The notes under the pieces: generated by a model | The model's input: only the letters and a program-made list of their open reading frames with translations | Told to the model about the DNA's origin: nothing | Databases searched by the model: none | In this document: in pieces, positions 54,916 through 64,000 of the stretch | Numbering within the stretch: the stretch's first letter is position 1 | How the letters are laid out: each line of letters begins with the position of its first letter | Made by a program: the position numbers and the translations under genes | Assembly (NCBI GenBank): GCA_020137815.1 | Contig: CM035361.1 | Location: 62,001-126,000 of the forward strand | Source: Hormiphora californensis | Taxonomy: Eukaryota > Ctenophora > Tentaculata > Cydippida > Pleurobrachiidae | Length of the DNA stretch: 64,000 bases | Direction of reading: 5' to 3'

Positions 54916-57900
54916 TCATCCCCTATAATATAATGGTGGGTGTTTGAAAATAGCGGAAAATGGTGCTCTATGTGGTTTTATCTCCCTTCCATCAGAGTCC
55001 ACAGTATCACAATCAAATGTTCTATACCCTTCTACATAATTCTGTGGTTTTTCTTCCGAGAGTTTCAATAAAATCTTTCAGTTTGTTCTCTCTCTTTCTT
55101 TCCCTCTATATCTTCTCCTAATCCATTATTTATCAGAGAGAATGCATTTCACTTCGTATCTTGTAACATCTCCAGTTCTCTCGTCATAAGTGTGTACCTG
55201 GGAGATTATAGAGTATAATATATACTTGAGAAATAGTAGAGCCTGGGAGATTATATACTTGAGAAATAGTAGAGCCTGGGAGATTATAAACTTGAGAAAT
55301 AGTAGAGCCTGGGAGATTATATACTTGAGAAATAGTAGAGCCTGGGAGATTATAGACTTGAGAAATAGTAGAGCCTGGGAGATTATATACTTGAGAAATA
55401 GTAGAGCCTGGGAGATTATAGACTTGAGAAATAGCAGAGCCTGGGATATTATATACTTGAGAAATAGTAGAGCCTGGGAGATTATATACTTGAGAAATAG
55501 TAGAGCCTGGGAGATTATAGACTTGAGAAATAGTAGAGCCTGGGAGATTATAGACTTGAGAAATAGTAGATCCTGGGAGATTATAGACTTGAGAAATAGT
55601 AGAGCCTGGGAGATTATAGACTTGAGAAATAGTAGAGCCTGGGAGATTATAGACTTGAGAAATAGTAGAGCCTGGGAGATTATATACTTGAGAAATAGTA
55701 GAGCCTGGGAGATTATAGACTTGAGAAATAGTAGATCCTGGGAGATTATATACTTGAGAAATAGTAGAGCCTGGGAGATTATAGACTTGAGAAATAGCAG
55801 AGCCTGGGATATTATATACTTGAGAAATAGTAGAGCCTGGGAGATTATATACTTGAGAAATAGTAGAGCCTGGGAGATTATAGACTTGAGAAATAGTAGA
55901 GCCTGGGAGATTATATACTTGAGAAATAGTAGAGCCTGGGAGATTATATACTTGAGAAATAGTAGAGCCTGGGAGATTATAGACTTGAGAAATAGTAGAT
56001 CCTGGGAGATTATAGACTTGAGAAATAGTAGAGCCTGGGAGATTATAGACTTGAGAAATAGTAGAGCCTGGGAGATTATATACTTGAGAAATAGTAGAGC
56101 CTGGGAGATTATATACTTGAGAAATAGTAGAGCCTATAAAATATTGCTGGCTGTGTGCAGCAGGTGTTCGGTGTGCAGATGTCACACATTACACACAATG
56201 ACAGGTTATTTTAAGCCGCCATACGGCCACACGACCACACATTATCCCATGTTGGGGAGTATGAAATATTCATGAGCAGAATTATATGCAGCTTCATACC
56301 GTTACTGAATACATGGTAGAATATTCTTGGCTTCTCCGGAATTATTTGTTTTGCATAAAAATAAATGAGAATTCTAACTCGAATTGACTTCAGCCCCTCA
56401 GACACGCCTACAAATCTAATAACTACATTAAAATTTTGATAACTCACCATTTTGTAGGGTGGGAAGTAACAGTGCAGTGTAACACATGTATCAGTGTCAC
56501 TATCATTTGACATCCTGTGGATACCTGCAGGGTGTGGCCTTATTTGAGACGAAAATAATAACACTTTTGGATGATGACATAGTTGTTGCATAATATCATC
56601 GTGTTACATTTGTTGTTACTAGATCATGTACGCTCAATAAATGCGGTAACTATGGCGTGCTCAGTCCCTTTATCTCCCAAGGGAGAAAAGGGACTCATGG
56701 TTTGGGTTACGTACCGAGAGAGTCGTTAATGTGACCAACATCGCCCTCCTCTAGAGTCATTTCACTGGCCACTCTCAGGTTATCTCCACAACTCTCTGGC
56801 ATCTCAAACCTGGGTTAGGGAGTTAGCTGTTAGGGGTTAGGGAGTTAGCTGTTAGGGGTTAGGGGGTTAGGGGTTAGGGGTTAGGGGTTAGGGGTTAGGG
56901 GTTAGGGGGTTAGGGGTTAGGGGTTAGGGGTTAGGGAGTTAGCTGTTAGGGGGTTAGGGAGTTAGCTGTTAGGGCCTATGGGGTTAGGGGTTAGGGGTTA
57001 GGGGGTTAGGGGTTAGCTGTTAGGGAGTTAGGGAGTTAGCTGTTAGGGAGTTAGGGAGTTAGGGAGTTAGCTGTTAGAGCCTATGGGGTTAGGGGGTTAG
57101 GGGGTTAGGGGTTAGGGGTTAGGGGTTAGGGGTTAGGGGTTAGGGGTTAGGGGTTAGGGGTTAGGGGTTAGGGGTTAGGGGTTAGGGGTTAGGGGTTAGG
57201 GGTTAGGGGTTAGGGGTTAGGGGTTAGGGGTTAGGGGTTAGGGGTTAGGGGTTAGGGGTTAGTGGTTAGGGGTTAGGGGTTAGGGGTTAGGGGTTAGGGG
57301 TTAGGGGTTAGGGGTTAGGGGTTAGGGGTTAGGGACTAGTGGGTTAGGGAGTTAGGTATCAGTAGAGGGTTAGGTATCAGTAGAGGGTTTAAGGGAGTTA
57401 GGACGTAGTGCAGTTATAACAAGGTACATCCGGGGTATGTTACACCTCCTTTACCCCGTGTGTGTGTTATGTCTAGGTTACAACATTCCCAACAGTGCCC
57501 ATCACATATAATAGGGGCAGCCCAGGTGTATTGCACATTCTCTAGGGGCAGACCAAGTGTGCAGTGTATTTTGTGCATACCTTGTTTCTGTGATCTCGCC
57601 CTCACACACTTTGAACATACACTCGGACGCGGGATGGTCATGGATTGGAGTTCCCTGTCCCGTGTTCCAGCACACAATCACTAAGTTGTACCTGAAGAGA
57701 GGGGGTGCTGGTTAGTTAGAGGTTTACAAGAGAAAAACTTATTACGATCGTTTGATATTTGTATAAGGGGGGCCGGGGGCGACTTTTAGGCCACTAGGCC
57801 AGTGATCGCAATTTCTTACACTGGTCAGTATCCCTCGGTAAAGTAGTTTTCTCTCTCTCTCTCTAGGCCAGCTCATATAAGGGCTTAAATAAACACTCAA

Positions 57901-57932
57901 CTCGACAACTCGGGTATGTCGAAATAGAAGGA

Positions 57933-57968
<36 letters not shown>

Positions 57969-59090
57969 AAGTAAAAAGAACCTTGGTGACGCAGTCACCC
58001 TTACAACTCCCGCGCTTAGCACAGTAAAACGAGGCTTGCGACGCCTTGCGTAGCCGGAAGCAGGCCGAGTTGTATGGTGACTCAGTGACTGCACCACCAA
58101 AAAGGACCATACTATGGTACATAGCCACTACAATACTGGAATGAGTTGTTGGTGCCTCTGTAAAGCGAGTTGTGTAAAATATCATTTGAATGATTATACG
58201 TGTATTGGGGAAGCCTGTCTCAGTCTGGCTGTCAAACTATAGTGTAATAATTACTAATGTATCTTTCTCTCTCTTTCTTTCTTTTTCTCTTTCTTTCTCC
58301 TTCTCTCTCTTTCTTTCTCTCTCTCCCTCTCTCTTTCCCCGACTTAGTCGACTTACATCTCATCATCTTCACTAGGTAAAACAATCAGTGAATCTGCTAA
58401 AAGGTTTTATCCCACATACAATATGCGTGTGTCAGATGTCTAAATGTGACATGTGTTTAAACATGCGTTGGACTGCGTGTGTCTTCTATTATAACAAATG
58501 AACATACGCAATTCAGGCCTGAAGCACAGACTAAGGGGTTAGTTGGTTGGATTATTTGAAGACAAAATGTCAAAAAGATAAATTATCCGCATCGCGTGTG
58601 AAAATAATGGTACTACATTGCTTTACTCGACTTCTCTCAGTGGTAATATATACTGTTGCTTTGCTCAACTCTCTCTCACCACGATCCACGACAAAAACTT
58701 TAAAGGAGGAACAATGGTTGGAACTAAATAATGATAATAATCTTGGTTATAATCTTTCAGTGGATGACAACAACAATTTACCTGTCATTTCCCTGGTCAA
58801 TTACAACCCTGTAGTAGGCGTGATCGTTGAATTGACAATGTGTCTTCCACTCCCCACTGTGATGGTCGTAACTGTTGGAGAGGAAGTTTGAAAAAGTAGC
58901 TTGACCATTATAATAAATACATTTAACATGTTTCATCATACATTTCAATGCATGATGAAACATGTTAAAGTATGATCTTCATTGATTCTTACTTTTCAAG
59001 AATTGCTCCGACGGCTTTAGTAGTCCATTTATCAGTTGCAAATTCCTCTCTGAGGGCTGCTTTCACCTCCGACAAGGTAAATTTTGTCAT
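54916..59090 (-). CDS. CDO1: Cysteine dioxygenase, complete, 6 exons
   Basis: Exons on minus: 59090-58993, 58871-58782, 57691-57581, 56809-56715, 56524-56448, 55041-54916. All GT-AG with matching phases; 597 nt, 198 codons plus TGA at 54918-54916 (mammalian CDO1: 200 aa). Motifs in order: start MTKFTLSEVKAALREEF; EWKTHCQFNDHAYYRVVIDQ; YNLVIVCWNTGQGTPIHDHP; TLEEGDVGHINDSLGIHR; VTLHCYFPPY; C-terminal TFDCDT and FSAIFKHPP. Iron ligands His80, His82, His134, substrate Arg54 and the thioether pair Cys87-Tyr151 all lie exactly six residues before mammalian 86, 88, 140, 60, 93 and 157. It oxidises cysteine to cysteine sulphinate in the cytosol, the entry to taurine and sulphate formation. Mammalian Ser153 is Thr147 here. 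Intron 3 holds a TTAGGGG array and intron 5 a 33-bp minisatellite. It converges with the astacin gene. First and last exons are the least conserved. Confidence 0.93.
55215..56130. repeat. 33-bp minisatellite, about 28 copies, in CDO intron 5
   Basis: Unit TTGAGAAATAGTAGAGCCTG + GGAGATTATATAC. A 3n unit keeps frames open on both strands (361 and 333 codons; ISQVYNLPGST and AWEIIYLRNSR). Rare variants (AGCAGAGCC with GATATT; AGATCC) recur 363 bp apart, that is 11 units, showing higher-order duplication. It lies inside a spliced intron, so it is not a gene. Confidence 0.95.
56811..57340. repeat. (TTAGGGG)n interstitial array in CDO intron 3
   Basis: Near-perfect TTAGGGG heptamers at 57070-57330; the proximal part has GGGAGTTAGCTGTTAGG variants. 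The G-rich strand is plus, that is antisense to the gene. Confidence 0.95.
57983..58100. mobile_element. TTGGTGA-family element in CDO intron 2, 118 bp
   Basis: TTGGTGACGCAGTCACCC ... CACCACCAA. Flanks AAAGAACC (57975-57982) and AAAGGACC (58101-58108) match at 7 of 8 bases. Centre close to 5220-5300. A (GA)n run precedes it. Confidence 0.75.
58260..58345. repeat. CT microsatellite in CDO intron 2
   Basis: (TTTCTCTC)n-like low-complexity tract. Confidence 0.8.
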
Positions 59091-59318
59091 TACATAAATA
59101 GTATCTAGGAAACTGAGATTTAGTAAATATCCAATTGTGATATTAATGGACAACTGAGACAATGAAGTTATTGCAGAGAAATTGTTTCGTCGATCATCAC
59201 CATCATCAAATTAATTTGTTTGAAGAAGATTTGAACAGTTTCCTGTTTCAAGCGTTAAAAAGTTGCAAGGGGGTCGCCATATAGTGTACCTATCAAAGTT
59301 TAAGTAGGGTTTGAGTAA

Positions 59319-59490
59319 ATGATGCGCCAGATCCAAGAGTGCACCACATCCAGAAGAGACCACATCCAAGAGTGCACCACATCCAGAAGAGACCATATCC
59401 AAGAGCGCACCACATCCAAGAGATACCGCTCTTGGAGTGGTCTCTTCTGGATGTGGTGTGCTCTTGGTTGTGGTGCACTCTTCCTATCTT
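59319..59490. repeat. Short repeats of CCACATCCAAGAG in both orientations
   Basis: GTGCACCACATCCAGAAGAG and CCACATCCAAGAG recur five times, then their inverse TCTTCTGGATGTGGTG. They precede the LINE coding part and provide a spurious upstream frame. Confidence 0.7.
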
Positions 59491-59494
59491 ATCT

Positions 59495-60674
59495 CGATTT
59501 TATTGCTCGTCTCACCAGACGGATATTGGAGGGTGCGAGGGCAAAACAGATCACGGCAGTGCTCCTGTTTGTGGACTTTCGTCGTGCCTTTGACTCCCTT
59601 CATCGAGGTATCCTAATAAAGATTCTGACGGCTTATGGAGTCCCCGACCGCCTGGTAGACCTTATTGATGCCCTTTATCAGGATACTGTGGCAAGTGTAA
59701 TCACTGAAGATGGACCAACTGAGATATTCCAGATCTTAGCCGGTGTTCTTCAGGGGGATACTCTTGCTCCCTTGCTATTTATTATAGCCATCGATTATAT
59801 AATGAGGAAAACTCTTGAAGGAGTAGATCTTGGATTCACTATCCAACCACGGAGGAGCAGAAGGTACCCGGCTAAAAAGCTAACAGATGCTGATTATGCC
59901 GATGATCTCGCTCTGTTAGCTGATACCATCGATGGGGCCCAGGTATTCCTGGCCCGGCTGGAGGAGTTTGCTGCATCTGTTGGTCTCCACATAAATGGTA
60001 GTAAGATGAAGTACATGACTAACAGCATTGGTCCAGATCACAACGGTATCAGAACATCTGATGGACAGTTGCTGGATGAAGTGGATGACTTTGTATACCT
60101 GGGATCATGGATTGGAAACAGTGTGAAAGATTTCGAAGTTAGGAAGGCTAAGGCATGGAGTGCCCTAAATAAGATGAACAGAGTCTGGAAGTCTAAGATG
60201 TCTAGGAAGATGAAGGTGAGGTTATTCAGATCCACTGTCGAGACTATCTTTCTCTACGGATCTGAAACGTGGACTATAACCAAGAGCCTAGGCAAGAAGA
60301 TTGATGGGTGTTACTCGAGGATGTTGAGGGCAGCACTGAACATCAGGTGTGCGGACAGAGTGTCAAATGCCGTGGTTTTCCAAGATATTCCTCGTGTAAC
60401 TGAGAAGATTAGAAGCCAGAGACTGAGAATGGCAGGGCACCTTGCTAGACACGATGACCTAGTGGGACATGAACTACTTATGTGGAAACCAGCTCATGGC
60501 CAGGCGCGGCGTGGCCGCCCGTTACTAACCTTCCCAGATGTCCTATTACAAGGCCTGGACAGTAACGAATAACGATAACAGTAACGAAATGCTTGAACTT
60601 ATGTGCAACCGGGATAACTGGAGATCGTTCATTACTACTCGACCTCTCCGGCCGCCATAAGTCAAGTCAAGTCA
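59495..60674 (+). mobile_element. LINE, 5'-truncated, with GTCAA-tail
   Basis: RT from block 3 on: LLFVDFRRAFDSLHRG, LAGVLQGDTLAPLLFI, DADYADDLALLADT (intact catalytic Asp pair), VDDFVYLGSWIG, YGSETWT, LRMAGHLARHD and a basic RRGRP tail. A 19-bp duplication of TAACGATAACAGTAACGAA near 60569-60588 causes an early stop at 60572; beyond it the frame continues NRDNWRSFITTRPLRPP to TAA at 60658-60660. The 3' tail is (AAGTC)3. 5' end cut at about 59490. The fragment at 1-430 is the same family in the opposite orientation. Confidence 0.9.
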
Positions 60675-61320
60675 CCTGTCCTGATCTTGCTTTGTTCTTA
60701 CACGGAGTATGAGCAGTAATCACCGCAAGCGTGACGAGAATGACAAGTACCTGCCTCAATCCTCATGCCTGTACCGGGTGTTATTGACACCAAAAAGTTA
60801 TTGCGATATCTCTGTGAGCACACATCCAAAATTCTCAGCATCTTGATAGAGAAATGTTTGCCAAAACTAGCCTGTGTTGCCAAGAAGGAGGAGGTGGAGT
60901 ACAGTGACTTTTCCAACGTCAGTATTACGGAAACCGTAGTCAGTAGTGTCAACTGTCAAGAAACTGTGCTGCAGCATGAGTCGCACCATCGCGGTTGAAG
61001 GCCGCGCTCAATCTTGTGAGTTCACTGGAGAAGGAGTCGGCAGATGAGTCGGGGAAATAACAAAATCGGATGATCTTTGGTCTGAGTGAGCTGGAAGAGG
61101 ACTCTAGTTTGGAACTTGGAAGCTGCTGCAGCTTAGCTGCAGTTACCAATATTTTAGAGGAATTAGGATAGAAGCCACCCTTCACTTTATGCACCCAGGT
61201 TGGTGTGGCCATTGGCCAATATAAGTAAGATTTAAAGTGTATAAAAATTTCCCGTTGGCATACGCTGCAGGCCTCTCTGACGAGGGGGTTACAGGGGTTA
61301 GGTGTGTGCTTAGGGATCCA
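60675..61320. other. Unassigned, possible remnant of coding sequence
   Basis: Plus frame 60765-60998 reads KKLLRYLCEHTSKILSILIE and KKEEVEYSDFSNVSITE; the minus frame over 60955-61145 reads RFCYFPDSSADSFSSELTRL. Neither is recognised, and no splice context supports either strongly. Confidence 0.3.
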
Positions 61321-61435
61321 GTGACGGCGCTCGTGGGTGTCCGGGTGTCCGCGGACACCCAAACCAGAAATACGGAGAGAGAAAAGAAGAAAAAATGGAG
61401 AAAAAAAACAAAGAAAATTTGAAAAAAATCGATGA
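61321..61435. repeat. Dispersed repeat, copy 1
   Basis: GACGGCGCTCGTGGGTGTCC ... GAAGAAAAAATGG is repeated directly at 62366-62470. Confidence 0.85.
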
Positions 61436-62365
61436 AACTGTTGGCATACGTTGCAGGCCCCTTATAATATAATATAAGGGGCCTGGAGGGAATACCGCGC
61501 TAGGGGGGAATACATAATCAATCATATCTCCGGTTCCAGATAAGGTACAGAAATCGTTTTGGTAGCGTTGGAAAGAGGAAGATAACAGCTTTCAAATGCA
61601 ACCGGTTTCAGGTCTCTATCTTATCAGGAACAGGAGATATGAACCAAACTCCGCAAAATCGAGTGCGGTAAAATCAAAATTTGAATGAAATTTTAAAAAA
61701 GGTGTCCCTGCAAGAATCTGTGACGTCACTTTTTGAAAACAACCCATCTTTCAACGGCTATTGCTCAGCCTTCTTAAGTCCAATTAACTTCTCTCAAAAA
61801 CAGCAAGGTAGATAATCGTCAGATCTAACAACTGGTGAAAGAATCAAGTCAAACGGACTTCAGGAGCCAAAGTTATAAGCACCGCCGTTTTTTCGACCGC
61901 AAAGTTATCTTCGACCCAGCCGGGATCAGGCCAAACGCGCGCGCGGCATTCCCTCCAGTCCCCTCGTTGCGGGGGTGCGCGCATGAGGGGGCTGCAGCGC
62001 ATTCCAAATGAAACTGCGAAATTTTGAATCTGCCGGACACCCGGCCCAGCTCATATCAGGTCCACTGCGCGCACCTGTAACGCACGGCAGAGCATAAAGA
62101 GGGTTCTTCCGCGCGCCACAGTGTATTTTTACGTGACCAGGGTGTCCGGTTCACCCAGAAAATTGTGTGTGCGCGCGGATGATTTTTTTCTCATGATCAG
62201 GAAATTTTCGGCCAGCGTTAAAATCTGGGTGTTTTGGGAGTGCTGACAAACTGTTTTTTAGGGTTAGGGCTAAAGTAGGGTTAGGGTTAGGGTTGGGGTT
62301 TGGGTTGGGGTTAGGCCTTGACATTCCCTACTTTGAATCAGCCAAAACGGTTGAGTGGTTTGCAG
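61436..62365. other. Non-coding, part of duplicated repeat block
   Basis: 61455-61490 hairpin (GCCCCTTATAATATAATATAAGGGGC). 62040-62170 (CGCACCTGTAACGCACGGCA) recurs at 62530-62650. 62262-62315 has a short GGGTTAGGGTT run. Confidence 0.6.
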
Positions 62366-62945
62366 GGACGGCGCTCGTGGGTGTCCGGGTGTCCGCGGAC
62401 ACCCAGACCAAAAAGACGGAGAGAGAAAAGAAGAAAAAATGGAAAAAAACAAAAATAATTTGAAAAAAATCGGTGAAAACTGCGAAATTTTGGATTTGCG
62501 CGCAGCCGGGTGTCCGGAGCTCTGCCGGACACCCAGGTTCACTGCGCGCACCTGTAACGCACGGCAGAGCATAAAGAGGGTTCTTCCGCGCGCCACAGTG
62601 CATTTTGACATGACCAGGGTGTCCGGTTCACCCAGAAAGTTGTGTGCGCGCGGATGAGTTTTTTTTGTTGTGATCAGAAAACTTTCATCTTTTTTTCCAT
62701 TTTTCACAAAAGGAGTTCAGAAATGCTTAAAATCGTTTAAAAACGCCTCAAAATGTCCGAAATTTTCACCGGGGCTTGCAGCCCCTGGACCCTGCCTGCG
62801 GGGGCTCTGCCCCCTACACCCCCGCCGGGGCTGCGCCCCTGGACCCTGCTTGTGGGGGGTTTCACCCCCCACACCCCCTGACCGAGGCTACCGCCCCTGG
62901 CCCCGGACACCCAGGAACTTGCTGGGCCCAAGGCCCAGCGCCGTC
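62366..62945. repeat. Dispersed repeat copy 2 with GC-rich hairpins
   Basis: Second copy of the GGGTGTCCGGGTGTCCGCGG unit, then CTGCGGGGGCTCTGCCCCCT modules and an inverted CCAAGGCCCAGCGCCGTCCCTG end at 62920-62947. Confidence 0.75.
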
Positions 62946-63525
62946 CCTGGTGGTTTGGCGGTTAGAGCCATTTTAGTGAATCAACTTTTTTGGCAGCGCG
63001 CACCTGTAAACAGGCCTCCAAACACCCAGATCGTAACGGCGCCCGAAATTTTCCTGTTGGTGCGTGCTCCATTATTTTACACTATAAAGTGGTATATATA
63101 AATGATTATATTACATTTACAAATTGGTATGGTTGCCGTTAGGTTGCTTAGGAGTTAGGTGTGGAGGTTGGTGTTGTGCGGTTTTGTTTCGGTTCATTGG
63201 GGTTGGTCTGGCAGCATGATTCATCATTCATGTTCTCAACTTATTGAGGGGTGCAAGTATCTTGGTTGTATCGGTTTTCCATGTCTTTTATGCGGTTGTG
63301 GTACTTCAGGACTCCTTTTCCGAGTGCCTGCAGTGCCAGGGATGATATAATGATCCTGGGTAAGGTGATGACGGAGATGTTTGGCCGAAGCAAGTAGCAA
63401 CACGTGCATTGCATTACATAATCAGGATCAGTATATAATGGGCTCTCTCCGCGTGGGTTGGAAGTTTGACTTCACTTCTAGCATGCTGAGATCACTTTCT
63501 TTCTTGCTTTTCTTACGCGCACACA
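62946..63525. other. No gene recognised
   Basis: Mixed sequence; a (CA)n run at 63520-63533. Confidence 0.4.
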
Positions 63526-63534
63526 CACACACAG

Positions 63535-63735
63535 GTTTACTGAAATCACATAAAAACCCTCTCTACCACCCGGTTCTTCAGGACAAACGTGTAAGCCAAA
63601 TTATTTACCGAGAGTCTCCGAGACCGAGTCTGATGCATACTGGTGACCTCTTGCACGTGCTAGATCTTTCTCCCCTCGGCACAAACAGAAAAGGAAAGGT
63701 CGGACCGTATACAAGAATACAAGATATGGAGTAAG
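63535..63735 (+). CDS. Possible terminal exon, unidentified
   Basis: After (CA)n and an AG at 63532-63533 the frame GLLKSHKNPLYHPVLQDKRV ... SPLGTNRKGKVGPYTR runs to a TAA at 63732-63734. The codons look protein-like and the acceptor is plausible, but no upstream exon or homologue is recognised. Confidence 0.3.
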
Positions 63736-63906
63736 AATATTAGGATTCACTTTAGCGAGTATGTTATGCATATGGACCCAACCAAATGGCATTTGATTTG
63801 AAAAATCCGCCCATGATCAACCAGAATATGGCTGTCATGAGACTTATCAAAGAGGTTAAAGTGGATGTGAGGCCGCTTGCTTCAGTATAGTTGATTGATT
63901 CAACGA

Positions 63907-64000
63907 TGACAGGCTGTCAGAGCATTGGCCTGACCCATTCTCTTTTCTCTCAAATTTTTTTTTCTGCACGCGGAGCGTGCGAGAACTGTGGTCAGAGCAT
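63907..64000 (-). mobile_element. Copy of the 82-bp insert family, cut by window end
   Basis: CTGTCAGAGCATTGGCCTGAC ... GAGAACTGTGGTCAGAGCAT is the inverse of 11505-11586, with an extra T run and ACGCGGAGCGTGC near 63956-63978. Confidence 0.7.

Noticed and set aside
55184-56275. Long ORFs of 333 and 361 codons made of 11-residue repeats
   Set aside because: They are minisatellite units of 33 bp open on both strands and lie inside intron 5 of the cysteine dioxygenase gene.
57414-57677. ORF of 87 codons on minus
   Set aside because: Out of frame with the cysteine dioxygenase exon at 57691-57581, which explains the coding signal.

Overview
This is a eukaryotic, animal window: intron-containing genes with GT-AG junctions, TGF-beta, astacin and cysteine dioxygenase homologues, and a dense load of animal-type transposons. 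Nothing indicates bacteria, phage or virus. The very high density of foldback elements, the Penelope-like elements, the short introns and the CCCTAA/TTAGGG-like tracts would suit a marine invertebrate such as a sponge or cnidarian, but the species cannot be named from sequence alone.

Two complete host genes can be assembled exon by exon although no long ORF reveals them. (1) A 20-exon secreted astacin metalloprotease with a ricin-like lectin region and Cys-rich tail lies on + at 45348-52444 (663 codons). (2) A 6-exon cysteine dioxygenase lies on - at 59090-54916 (198 codons), with every catalytic residue at the mammalian position minus 6. The two genes converge tail to tail about 2.5 kb apart. 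A third host feature is the terminal exon of a TGF-beta family ligand on - at 12425-12079, marooned among repeats.

Region by region: 1-430 LINE fragment. 1158-3672 nested foldback elements. 4178-8915 a foldback host holding a LINE, which itself holds a TTAA-flanked foldback element and a SINE-like insert. 9352-11700 a Penelope-like element. 12-14 kb TGF-beta exon plus palindromes. 15-20.5 kb a 4.5-kb interval bounded by a perfect 32-bp inverted repeat, holding the decayed ORF of an AlkB-like dioxygenase. 20.5-24 kb palindromes, a 585-bp CCCT tract and a tRNA-derived SINE. 24.4-34 kb further palindromes and a tRNA-like sequence in the middle of one. 35.17-44.24 kb a giant inverted repeat, two arms of about 4.5 kb around a zero-spacer AT centre. 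45-59 kb the two host genes with spectacular intronic minisatellites. 59.5-60.7 kb LINE. 61-64 kb duplicated repeats and a Penelope-type fragment.

The most useful results are the two genes above, a 26-copy 47-bp array duplicating an exon end plus its splice donor, a foldback family (TIR TTGGTGA) with 9-bp target duplications in several copies, a TTAA-flanked foldback group, and the giant palindrome, which must be tested for assembly artefact.
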